A DNA stretch of 64,000 nucleotides, from assembly GCF_000002865.3 (NCBI RefSeq), contig NW_001865060.1, forward strand, positions 114,682-178,681, in the 5' to 3' direction. Source of the stretch: Monosiga brevicollis MX1. Its lineage: Eukaryota > Opisthokonta > Choanoflagellata > Craspedida > Salpingoecidae. The position numbers and the translations under genes were made by a program. The first letter of the stretch is position 1. Each line of letters begins with the position of its first letter. This document shows positions 12,596-22,413 of this stretch, piece after piece. Below the pieces are notes generated by a model. That model made no database searches. It was not told the DNA's origin and saw nothing but the letters and a program-made list of their open reading frames with translations.

Positions 12596-14561
12596 ATGTG
12601 GCGGCCTGCCGACATGCAGCTCAGCTATGACTTTGCACGCGAGCGGCAAATTCTCGAGGAGAGCCGGGCTCCGCCGAGCCCTCCACCGTTACTCGCCGAC
12701 CCCACACCAGAGCCCAGCTCAAGAGCGGCATCGCCACAGGCGGATGATGACGCTCCTAATCACGAGACATCGGCTGGAACAAAGTTGCCGCCGCCTTCGG
12801 ATGCAGATCAGGTCGCAAAAAACGAGGCCTCATCATCGCCTTCACCTCTTGACCCGGGCCAGCAGCAAGACCATGCTGCGTCCACCACGAGCAAACCACC
12901 TCGGCCACCCCCTCCCTCGAGCCGCTATCTTCCCCCACAATCGGCGGCCTCGGATGGAACACCAAGCCCCATGCCCGGCGTGGCCATGGCCATGCTGGAC
13001 GAAGCCTTGATGACTGAAGCTGCGCGAAAATCGACGCCCGCACGCCGCACGCCCTCGCAGCCTGTCAAGGCGACCACCTCTGCGTCTCCCGCCGTCGATA
13101 CCACCGCACCTGCCACCGACGACACTTTGCCGGTAGAGCCTGCTTCGACTTTGCCTGCTTCCGCGGGGGCTGCAGGCGATTCGGCCGAGGACAGTGATGA
13201 AGATGCGGCCGACGAGGTGGTGGTGCCTCACTCACCCAATGACCTGCTTTCCTTCGACCCGCTGGCGGTACGCTTTCGGCGCCATTCTTCCAAGCGGGCT
13301 AGTCAACCCAACGGCTCGTCAGCTGACACCGTTGCAACAACAGCCCCGGCCGTAGCAGCCCCGCGGTCGCCCGCGCGCTTCGGCCGCGACGAGCACATCA
13401 ACCTCCTCTTTCCTGCCCCGCCGTCGGCCACCTCAGATGACGGTGTCAACATCTCGCATTTTGATCACCTTTCCAATACAACCCCCTTTGATGATGCCAC
13501 CCTGGCCTCCTTGGATCACCACACCATGCTTCAGATGCTCTATGGTGGTGTGGGCGAATCGAGTGAGCAGGATCCAACCCCGGCAGCAGCCGAGCACGCA
13601 AGTGCTGCGCCAAAGGCCGCAGATGCGACCCCTCCGGCGTCAAGCCCTATGGCCGTACCCACGTCGGCTTCAACTACAAAGCCAATTACGCGCCCACGCG
13701 CCACATCCGAGGATGAGGTTGCTGCATTAGCGTCAGAGCTGAGCTCATGGCTTGGTTCGGATGGCTTGGCACATGCCTCCCCTTCAACTAGCAACCCCGG
13801 CGAAGTCTTTGCCTCGTCCCAATCGGGTAGCCAGCCAACACGGGCCGCGGTACCCAAAGACTCGCCCGCACCCGCTGCCAAGGGCGGGGAGACTGTCCAG
13901 GACCGCCTGGTCCAAATGGGGTTTGCTCAGCCCCTGGTGCAATCTGTCGTACGCCGCCATGGCCGAGATGATCCCGACAAGGTGAGGAGATGCTTTTCGT
14001 CAAAGCCAATGTGTGCTACAACGAACCTTGGGACACGTTGTTTTATTTTTTGAAATGTCAAAGAGAGGACAAGCGAGAGAGAGAGAGACAGAGAGAGAGA
14101 AAGAGGTTGGATGACAAGTGTGTCTGTGTCTGTGTCTGTGTCTGTGTCTGTGTCTGTGTCTGTGTCTGTGTCTGTGTCTGTGTCTGTGTCTGTGTCTGTG
14201 TCTGTGTCTGTGTCTGTGTCTGTGTCTGTGTCTGTGTCTGTGTCTGTGTCTGTGTCTGTGTTGGCCACGGCATGCTGGTATGGCCATGTGCTCACTCGGG
14301 TCTTTGTTGTGGCATGCCGTGGGACAGCTGCTCTCCCACTTGATGGAGCTGCAAGACTTGCTGGACCGGGCCAAGGAATGCAGTCCTGATGATGTGATTC
14401 TGGTGACCGAGGCTACCGAGGAACCCGAACTGCGAAGCAAGGTTTTGGCGCAATTGCCAATGCTACGAGACATGGGCTTTGACGGAGGAGCCAGCGTTGC
14501 TGCCCTCATCTCATCGCGTGGTGAGGTGGCCCCTGCATTGGAGGCCATCATTTCTGCGTGA
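12596..14561 (+). CDS. Two-UBA protein, UBAP1-like (putative ESCRT-I subunit)
   Basis: The visible exons are 12596-13981 and 14328-14561, in phase (462 and 78 codons). The N-terminal piece LSYDFARERQILEES resembles the YDFSLEKK block after the UMA motif of UBAP1. About 400 Pro/Ala/Ser-rich, probably disordered residues follow. The C-terminus has two UBA-type helical modules: VQDRLVQMGFAQPLVQSVVR spliced to LLSHLMELQDLL, then LPMLRDMGFDGGASVAALIS. This matches the paired C-terminal UBA architecture of UBAP1, which links ESCRT-I to ubiquitinated cargo. The true start may lie upstream: the first 8 codons could be intron ending at 12619. The intron 13982-14327 contains a GTGTCT repeat. The UBA modules are clear; UBAP1 identity is moderate, since no UMA motif was found. 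Confidence 0.65.
14118..14262 (+). repeat. Intronic GTGTCT hexanucleotide repeat
   Basis: About 24 near-perfect tandem copies of GTGTCT lie inside the 346-bp intron of the UBA-domain gene, preceded by a GA-rich stretch (14067-14106). Confidence 0.97.
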
Positions 14562-14956
14562 CGTGCTGGCTACCCCACCCAAACCCCGACCACGGCCGCA
14601 ACGCTGTGCTCGAGACACTTGTCAGATATGATCTCCGCGAGAAACAGAACAAAGAACAATAATTGAGAGTCTGAAAGAGGGATAATGCGGAAACACATGA
14701 CAATTTTAGTGAAGACGCGAGCCGTGCTAGGGGAAATTCAGTCGTAGTCACCCGTGAACGGGAGTGCTTGCTATTTTATGCACGTTGGTGGCACGATTGC
14801 TTTTGTTCTCATCAGAGCATGCTCGAGGGGTAGAATAATAAGGCATTCATGCACAGAGAAGACGGTTCAAGTGGATCGGCCATGAGAGTAGGGTAGGACT
14901 GGTCGAGGCGCACAGCGCCCAAGTGTTGCAGGCAATGGCCAGGGCCTTGGTCGCTG
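14562..14956. other. 3' intergenic between convergent genes
   Basis: Lies between the stop codons of the UBA-domain gene and the TMEM107-like gene. No coding potential was recognised. Confidence 0.5.
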
Positions 14957-15578
14957 CTACTGCATTTGCTTTGGCGTCTTGACTGGGCGTGGTGCATTGG
15001 GAGCAACCAGAAGAAGGAGCATCAGGAAACCCATGAAAACGGCGAGCACGATCGGAACCGTCATGATGTGGTACACGGGCCAAAGAGCCATCATCAAGCT
15101 GGAGCGCAGGGCAGACCCAGTGTGAGGTTTCGAACATCTTGAAGCGGGAGGGGTGCATGTTCATCGCGTTCCAACCTTGCATTCATGCAAAGGGCAGCAC
15201 CCGATACGGCTCCATGAACTGCCAGATTATAGGGATGCGTGGCGGGCAAATCAGTGTAGATGAAGCTGAGTCCAAAGCCGAGGGGCAGGAGGCACAGCAT
15301 GACCAAGGCCAGCTGCAAATAGCCGCTGCTCGGAAACGCGCACCATGTGCATGGATTAGACACCAGGTGAGGGCAGAGCGTGTGTAAACGATTGTGCAGA
15401 GTAGCAGCACCCACGTCGGTCGGACGGGCGTGTGAACTCAGGGTACGCAGAGGTTCAGCGAACCGTACCGGTTCACTCGCGGGTCCTCGAGCAGGGCGTG
15501 GCGCAGATCCGTCTGATAGGTCGTCCAGATACCCAAAACCACCCAAAACAGGGTTCCCATATCCGGTTTCCACGCCAT
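14957..15578 (-). CDS. Small multi-pass membrane protein, TMEM107-like
   Basis: Three exons are inferred. The first starts at 15578 and reads MAWKPDMGTLFWVVLGIWTT, then YQTDLRHALLEDPR. The second, near 15310-15175, gives LALVMLCLLPLGFGLSFIYT and HPYNLAVHGAVSGAALC. The third, near 15094-14957, gives ALWPVYHIMTVPIVLAVFMG and FLMLLLLVAPNAPRPVKTPK before TAG. That makes about four hydrophobic helices in roughly 130 residues. Order, length and an SxGAHxSAS-like third helix recall TMEM107, a ciliary transition-zone (MKS module) protein, which would suit a flagellated organism. Similarity is low and the exact splice sites are uncertain, so this is a hypothesis. An overlapping frame from 15621 is considered a shadow. 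Confidence 0.45.
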
Positions 15579-16246
15579 GCTGTGTGAGCAAATTGTGGCG
15601 TTGATATTCCACGTCCTTCAAACTCCTGTGTGCCCGGGTCCAGGCAGCAGCACCAGTACCACCAGCACCACTGACACCAGCCCCAGAGAGCAGAGATCAG
15701 AGCTCTCTCTCTCTCTCAAAAATGAAAAAAATTTCTTGGTTGCCAACATTTGCATTTGTCTGACAAATAAGTCTGACAATGAAGATCTGAGTTTGCCAAC
15801 ACACACACACACACACATGATGTGTGTGTTGAATCGCAACAACAAACATACACCCCTCGAGAATCATCTCTGAGTCCTATGTAAAACCCAAGGTGTTTGA
15901 CCCTACCCATCCCAACCCAGAGTCACGTGTCTCTGCCACTCCCTCGCTCCTTCCTCTATCCAGGGGCGTCGTCGTTTGATCCGGCTGCGCCTCCTCTGCC
16001 TGAGCTGCTGCTCCTGTGCCCTGCATTTGATGTCCTCGGGGGTGTGGGGGGGGTCTCGCGTCGGTCTCTAGTCTCTAGGTGTTGTGCAACGCTTGGTATT
16101 TGGAGGTGCCTTTGGTTCGGTTCATCATTTTTCCTACCTTGCGAAGCGGGTGATTCCGAGCCTGAGCACCTAAATTCCTCGCTCGGCTGCTATCGATTCT
16201 ATCCAGAAACTCTCACGTCTCCGTTTTTGGTGCAATAGCAGCCAGC
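15579..16246. other. Divergent intergenic region
   Basis: Lies between the divergently transcribed TMEM107-like and RasGAP_C-like genes. It contains short CT and CA stretches (about 15703-15716 and 15800-15818) and no recognised gene. It should carry both promoters. Confidence 0.5.
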
Positions 16247-17332
16247 ATGGGTGGGCGCAACTCCAAGGAAAAGCCGTTGGCTTTTGGCAGCTTCAAAGTC
16301 AATGCCCTCGAGCTCAACGAAGAGGGCGTGCTCAAGCAGGAATCCAAAGAGCTCAGCTTGGCGCGGTGCGTGTTTGCCCTCGGCTCGCCGCCCCTCTGCC
16401 CCGCCCCTGGCCGTCCATAAGCCTTCTTCTGGCCGCCCGCACGGCTAGCAAGCTGGCATTTGATTCCTCTGCATCCAGTGTCGTCGTCGGTCGCGCGACA
16501 AGTCTCATTGATTGTTCAAACTCAGGTCTGAAGACTTGGTCTTTCGCTTCTCGTCCTTCGAGCGCGGCGTCTTTCACATTCGCGCCAAGTTCCTAGGTGC
16601 AGTGCTCGAGGTTTGTTTGCATGCCATGCATGCGACAACTGGTTAAATACTGTTGTGCTGTTTAAAAAAGCGCGTGTGCTTGGCCGCCAAGCCTACGCAA
16701 GCCCTCACCCGAGGACCTCCCCACAACCGAACGAACTTTGCCTGGCAGGAAATGGCATTCAAACACGCTTACTTGATTCAACTGCTACACGGCGCACCCA
16801 CCGACGACGCTTACAAGACACTGGCCGAAAAATATCAGTTCCGGCGTGAGACGTCTCGCATCATGTTTGGTCGGGCCGTCTCCTTTGACGTTCCCGTCCT
16901 TCTGGCCTATCTCTACCGTCGCTACGCCCTCCAGGTTGGGCCAGCACTCGCAGAAGTTGCGCACGGGGGAGCATTTTGTACCAATCTGGTCTTTTCATTT
17001 TCATCCTCATTCCGCTCACACCCGCGAGGCGCAGGGACTGGAGGAAGAAGGCGAGGAGCTGACGCAAGACACTCATCTTCGCCGCCTTGAGTCAATGTCC
17101 AAGGCGGTCCGGTCCGCCGAGGTACGCCATTGGCCCTATGAAGAGGCTTTTCTCTGCTTGGCCATTCATGGGACCTGGCTGACTTGATCTTTAACCCCCA
17201 TGTCTGGGTATTTGCCATCTCCCACAGAAAGAGCAGGCCTCTTGGCACGAAAGCGACATGCAGCGGGCCGTGCTCGAGCTGGAGGAGCTCGAGCGGGGAC
17301 TCAAGTTTAGCACAAAGATTGAGCGTGCATAG
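16247..17332 (+). CDS. Stand-alone IQGAP-type RasGAP C-terminal domain protein, 193 aa
   Basis: Exons 16247-16365, 16526-16610, 16749-16934, 17035-17121 and 17228-17332 join in phase into 193 codons plus TAG. After the first 12 residues the protein follows the RasGAP_C (RGCT) domain of IQGAPs: FGSFKVNALELNEEGVL, VFRFSSFERGVFHIRAKFLG, KHAYLIQLLHG, then FGRAVSFDVPVLLAYLYRRY. The rest is a charged helix (EEEGEELTQ to LELEELERGLKF). The N-terminus MGGRNSKEK fits an N-myristoylation signal (Gly2, Ser6, Lys7). In IQGAP this domain binds cadherin/beta-catenin and CLIP-type partners; there is no GAP, IQ or CH domain here. It may be a membrane-tethered regulator derived from, or competing with, IQGAP, which is an inference. 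Confidence 0.75.
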
Positions 17333-17872
17333 CCTTGGCACCTTCTCCCGTGCTAGCCCTGGCTGCGTTGACTGTTTGCAGGACACCCCTCACCCATGGA
17401 GATGAAGGGGCTTGACTTTGGTCCGAGTGGGAGGTGCAGGCGCACCCATTCGCTACATTTGAGCCTCACCTCGACTGTATTGGGGTCTCACCTTGACAAA
17501 GTCTGGTCACTTTGTCTGCCGTGAACCCCATCCATGTCTCCCGCGCCAGTGCGGATCGCACATAGATTGATGGATTTTTTGGTTTTTTTTCAAGTGTCCG
17601 TCCCTAGCTAGGCCTTTTTATGCTTGCTGTTGGTTGTTGTTGCCTTCTTTCCCCCGAGTTGCTTTTCTCTCTTGTCTGATCCCCGTCGTGCCGACATATT
17701 GCCGTGTTTGTGTCGTTGAGCGGGTCCTTCCGTTCGTTTGATCCTTTTTTTTTTCCATTTTTTGTTTCTGGCCCTCATGTCCAAAGCCCCGCTGTCCAAA
17801 GCCCAGCATGTCTTTTCTTGAACATAAGCCCCCTCCCTTGCCTGACATGTAATTGACCTTATCTCCGTGACT

Positions 17873-17954
<82 letters not shown>

Positions 17955-18181
17955 GTGAAGTGGAAGATGCAAAGATGCAAATGACAGTTTTTGAGACATG
18001 GCTTTGTTCTTGACCTCATGGGAGGACGCTCGATTTGCCGGATGGGAGAAAACCGGACCAGACAGACCAAGCCCACGGGCAACACGCGATCATGCTCCAC
18101 CAAACAACACTCGCTAGGAGACTCGAAAAGAACCCAAGCGGGCAGAGTTGGCAGAAGACAAGCGCAAGCACGGTAAGGCGC
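17333..18181. other. 3' intergenic with (CT)n tract
   Basis: Lies between convergent genes. It contains a pure (TC)n microsatellite at 17878-17952 and T runs. No gene recognised. Confidence 0.6.
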
Positions 18182-18796
18182 TTATCGGTAACGGCGGAGG
18201 CTGATGGTGTTGCGGCGCTTCCAGTTGTGGCGGCGAGAACCGTGGTGGTTCTTGGTGAACTTGTTACCCTTGTGCATACCACGGTTGAGCTTGCCGGCCG
18301 AGGTGAGGCCGCGGAGCTCGCGGTGCTTGTGCACGGGGTTGCAGATCCAGTTGATGCGGGCATCACGGCGGATGGCCTTGTGGGCGGGGTCAACGAGGAT
18401 AACCTCGAAGAACTTGTAGGTACCGTCCTCAGCAACCCAGTACGAGTTGAGAACACGGAGACCACCGCACTTGCGGCCAACGCGCTCCTCAGCCTGGCTG
18501 CGGAGGCTGCGCTGGAACTTGAGCTCGTTGATACCCTGGTCCTTGGGCTTACCCATGGTGCGGCCCTTGGGAACAGGGCGCTTGCGGCCACCGCGCTTGA
18601 CGCGCACGCGGTACACAACGTAACCCTGCTTGGCCTTGTAGCCGAGGCGACGCGCCTTGTCGGGGCGAGTGGGGTGCGTCACACGGTGCACGGCCGTCAG
18701 CTGGCGGTACTGCCACGCGCGGATACGCAGCATGAAGCGAAGCAGATCGCACTGCTTGCGCTTGTACAGCTCCTCGAGGTACTTGTAGCAACCCAT
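18182..18796 (-). CDS. RPL15: 60S ribosomal protein eL15 (L15)
   Basis: A single-exon, 204-residue protein, the exact length of eL15. It reads [17 protein letters not shown] at the start, then [98 protein letters not shown] and the C-terminal [17 protein letters not shown]. It is a structural component of the large subunit, near the peptidyl-transferase side. The start is the first family-like Met; 21 further in-frame codons upstream are not conserved. The lack of introns contrasts with the neighbours, although a 5' UTR intron could reach the gap at 18921. Confidence 0.97.
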   Translation of the reverse strand: MGCYKYLEELYKRKQCDLLRFMLRIRAWQYRQLTAVHRVTHPTRPDKARRLGYKAKQGYVVYRVRVKRGGRKRPVPKGRTMGKPKDQGINELKFQRSLRSQAEERVGRKCGGLRVLNSYWVAEDGTYKFFEVILVDPAHKAIRRDARINWICNPVHKHRELRGLTSAGKLNRGMHKGNKFTKNHHGSRRHNWKRRNTISLRRYR

Positions 18797-18920
18797 GATG
18801 TCGGTTTGACTTTTTTGTAGTTCGTCAAGAAAAACGGAAGCACAAGTGACCGGTCCCAATGCGGGCTCACACAGTCACCACTTCGATTTCCTTGAAGGAA
18901 AAACAAAAAAAAAAAATCAG

Positions 18921-19114
18921 NNNNNNNNNNNNNNNNNNNNNNNNNNNNNNNNNNNNNNNNNNNNNNNNNNNNNNNNNNNNNNNNNNNNNNNNNNNNNNNN
19001 NNNNNNNNNNNNNNNNNNNNNNNNNNNNNNNNNNNNNNNNNNNNNNNNNNNNNNNNNNNNNNNNNNNNNNNNNNNNNNNNNNNNNNNNNNNNNNNNNNNN
19101 NNNNNNNNNNNNNN
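18921..19114. other. Assembly gap (194 N)
   Basis: A run of N flanked by an A run on the left and T/G homopolymers on the right (19115-19151), typical of a sequencing break in homopolymers. It lies between the eL15 5' end and the glucokinase 3' end. Confidence 0.99.
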
Positions 19115-19192
19115 ATTTTTTTTTTTTTTTTTTGGGGGGGGGGGGGGGGGGTCTGAGTGGAGGGATCTTAAGACGAGGGCGTCGGCCAATGT

Positions 19193-21342
19193 TCAAGGGC
19201 GGGGATTATTGCTATCAACCCGAAGCAGGCCCTCGAGACCGCTGGCTGAGATGGAGTCACCCAGTCCTACAGTCTTGAGTGGGACACGACACACCATGAC
19301 CGGCACCAAAGCAAACTCCTATGGGACGGCCATCAACCATAGAACCCAAAGGATCACGGTGAGCGCCGGCTGGATGGGAAAAAAAAAAAAAAACACTTGC
19401 TGGGCAGCCTCCGGCTCTGCTGACTCACGTTCAGGCCTCGCTTCCAATGGTAAAAGCCCTCGTGGTAGGGGAACTGCACCTTGTCCGTCCAGCGACTGCG
19501 CGTCAGCCCCACCAGAGCCATGATTGCGATCAGCACGAGCGGCGCACGGCCATAGATGGTATTTGGCCGAGCAAGCCGGGGCGCGAATGGCGGTGCTGGC
19601 AGGATTGGGCAAAGCATCTGCACATACGAGTCTAGACGCGAGACGGCAAAGGACTCGGGCATGCGCAACTCGTGCTTCTGGGCCGACAACTGATTGTCCT
19701 GGCATGCCCGAACAGCACTCGTAAGGGTGCCGCGCACCGTAGAGCCCACCACTTGCTGATACACCCCTACAAAAACACAAAAAAAGGGTTCCCGTCCGCA
19801 GTCCGCCAATGAGGGCCAGAACAATGGGAACAGGCCAGGATAACAGGGTGCTGAGACCAAGCAGCTGAAGATGCACGCGCAGTAGTGACACAAGGCTGCC
19901 AGCGAGGCCAAGGTCTGGGACCTCCAAGCCATCGTACCAGCACGGGCGGCGGTAATATGATAGGTGAGGGAGTGAAAGTGAACGCGCGTCAAACGTGGGC
20001 GCTGCTGTAGGGTTTGGCGAAGGGGTGGCGTCAACAGCCACGACAAAATGTCGGCGACGACGGCCACATCGGGGATGTTGATGGGCTGATGGCCGTAGTC
20101 AGCGTGGGGCCCTGCACGTCAACACCAGCGGGTGCATGAGCCCGAGGCCGAGGCTGCTGGGTACCTTGATATGATCAGGCGAGTCAGAGGAAAAGACATG
20201 GTAGGGGCACACACCCTGCATGGCACTGGTCAGGGCCAAGAGCTCTTGCTCATTGAGCCCCAGGGAATCCACCACGGGTAGGATCTGTTGTGCAATGGCG
20301 CGCATCAGATCGGCATCGGCCAGACTGGCCAACTCCAGATGCACCAGGGCGGTGCGGGGCAGCTCGCGCAGCAAGCGCTGCAGTTCCTACTCGCAAAAAA
20401 AAAAAAAAAAAAAAAGATGGTCGTCATCAGTTGTGCGATCCAGCTTCAAAGACATGCATCACTGGGCCAGGGTTGAACAGGCAACTCAGGAACCTTGACG
20501 CTGAGACATGCGAGAAGACCCTGCCTACTGACCTGGAGGCGGGCAGCGATAAAGGAGGCATTTTGACCGTCAAGCATGTGGAGACCCGAGAGCACAATAA
20601 CGTCGGCGCGAGCGGCATGCTCGTGGCACACCGCGGCAAGGCTGTGCAGCGTGCGCAGCTCAGCGTTGCTCATATCATTTGAGAAGATGAAGCGGTTGGC
20701 GCGGTCGGCCGTGTAGGCGCCCCACTGGTCGTGGTGCTTGTACTCGAGGATGAGGTGATACTCATCCTGAGCTTGGCGGGCCGCGAGGTCCACGATGAGG
20801 CGTGGGTGCAGGAGTTTGGCAAGGTCGGGGCCCACAGGACCGACGAGATGCACCTCGTGCTCGGCCGTCGGCCAGGGATAGACTAGCTCCTCCCGCGCAG
20901 GGCGCGTCGTCTGTTCGGCGAGGTACGAGGCCATGAGCGCGGCGTTGCCGCCAGCAAAGAGCACGTGACTGGGCACCTCCCGAGCCGCGGCCACCAAGAG
21001 TTGATATGGGCGATTTGTCAAGAAGGGCCGCTCAGCGGCCACGCCGTGATCAAAAAAGTGCGCAAAGGTTTCAGCCAGACCAGCTGTGTCCTTGAGAGCG
21101 GCAAGTTGGGCGGTTTGGGCTGGTGGGTCCACATGTGCCGCCTCGAAAAACTCGAGCGCAGGCACAATCACATCGACGGCAGCGTTGGTACCGACGATAA
21201 ACTTGCGCGGCGTCACTTGAACCTGGCTAACCAGCTGCAAGGCCCGTGTGCGAAAGACCTCAAAGGGATCTGACCGTGGCGATCTGCAGATGAGCAGGGC
21301 CACGGCCACCGCCAGGCAGGCGGTCCACACGCTCGGGCGCAT
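19193..21342 (-). CDS. ADPGK: ADP-dependent glucokinase (ADPGK)
   Basis: Phosphorylates glucose using ADP; the animal enzyme is ER-associated. Exon 1 (21342-20533, 270 codons) begins with a hydrophobic signal-like segment (WTACLAVAVALLIC). It contains VGTNAAVDVIVPALEFFEA, HVLFAGGNAALMASYLAEQ, VGPVGPDLAKLL, YHLILEYKHHDQWG, ANRFIFSNDMSNAELR and DVIVLSGLHMLDGQNAS. Exon 2 (20386-20165) has VHLELASLADADLMRAI and SLGLNEQELLALTS. Exon 3 starts near 20085 (NIPDVAVVADILSWLL, RVHFHSLTYHI). The last exon gives FALVPVMVCRVPLKTVGLGD, with the catalytic Asp in GLGD, and ends at 19193. An internal segment, 19627-19496, has GT-AG ends, is a multiple of three and carries no stop, so it can be read as intron or insertion. 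A(n) runs on the plus strand lie in two introns. Confidence 0.93.
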
Positions 21343-21538
21343 CTAAGGAGGATGGGTGCAGGGAGATATATCCAAAGGTTGTGAGTATGCGAGAAAGCCG
21401 ACACTGATCCGCACCAGCGTGCACGTTCGCAAATCAAGATCAATCAGACAAGCCCATGTTATTGCCAAACAACAGCGCTCAAGCCCTACCGTGCTGAGCA
21501 GAGCCCGGGAGGCGGCGGAAGGCAAGAGGCAGGAGACA

Positions 21539-21578
<40 letters not shown>

Positions 21579-22413
21579 GCGCTGGAGGCGTTCCAATAAT
21601 GCTGACAATTAGATTATTCAATTTCCCAGAGTGTAATGTTATTATACTGATTGGAGTGTGTGTGTGTGTGTGTGTGTGAGTGTGTGTGTGTGTGTGTGTG
21701 GTAGATTCACCGGATGTGGTAACATTGCTCGTATTTCTCTTGTTTTGTGGCCTCGTGTCCTGAGAGAGTCAGTAAGTGATCGCGAGTGACCCGCCCCTGC
21801 CTCCTCCTCCTCCTCCTCCTCCTCCTCGTCGCTGTCTCGGTTGGAGTGCCCCCGTCCTCCTTTGCCGTGCCGGGCGCTGAGCACCTGTTTGTTGGCAAGT
21901 GGTGTGTCTACTGCATGTGGATGTGAATGTGTGCGCGCTCTATGGGGGTCAGATGGAGGGTGGGCCCACTGTCTGCCCGCTGCATTTTGCGTCTTTTTTT
22001 TCTGCGCTTGATTGATCCAGCTCACGGTGGTGGCACGCCTTTCCCCGCCGCGAACTCTGGCAACCGCATGGCTTTGCTCTCACCCCGATGTTGCCAATTT
22101 TTTTTGAATCACAGAATTATTTCACCTCGCCGCCCTTGTCTCTCTCCCATACCCCTGTCCTGCCCATCTTTGAGGTATTGCCCCGCCGCCATCGCCTCCA
22201 TTTCTGCATTCTTCAACACCCAGCCACGACCTCGCCCTCAAAACATCAACACGCTGCGTTGGCCCATTCGATCAATCCAGCCAGACCCGTTGCCGTCTCG
22301 GGGCTAATTCCATCGAGTCTTGCACACATAGCCAAGCGCTTTCGTCCCCGGTGGCTCGCCAGCTCACCTTACCTTGTTTTGCTCTGCCGTCTGCCTTCAG
22401 CCCGACCTTCACC
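21343..22413. other. Divergent intergenic region with AGC, GT and CTC repeats
   Basis: Separates the divergent ADPGK and alpha-actinin genes. It carries (CAG)n at 21541-21576, (GT)n at 21656-21700 and (CTC)n at 21800-21827. No gene recognised. It presumably contains both promoters and the alpha-actinin 5' UTR. Confidence 0.6.

Noticed and set aside
14000-14551. Minus-strand frames overlapping the UBA gene with HRHRHR or DTDTDT runs
   Set aside because: Repeat translation antisense to a well-supported intron and exon.
15094-15621. 175-codon minus-strand frame starting MKDVEYQRHN
   Set aside because: It reads through probable introns. An overlapping frame with a better membrane-protein start (15578) explains the locus.
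18035-18820. 261-codon plus-strand frame
   Set aside because: Antisense shadow of the highly conserved eL15 gene.
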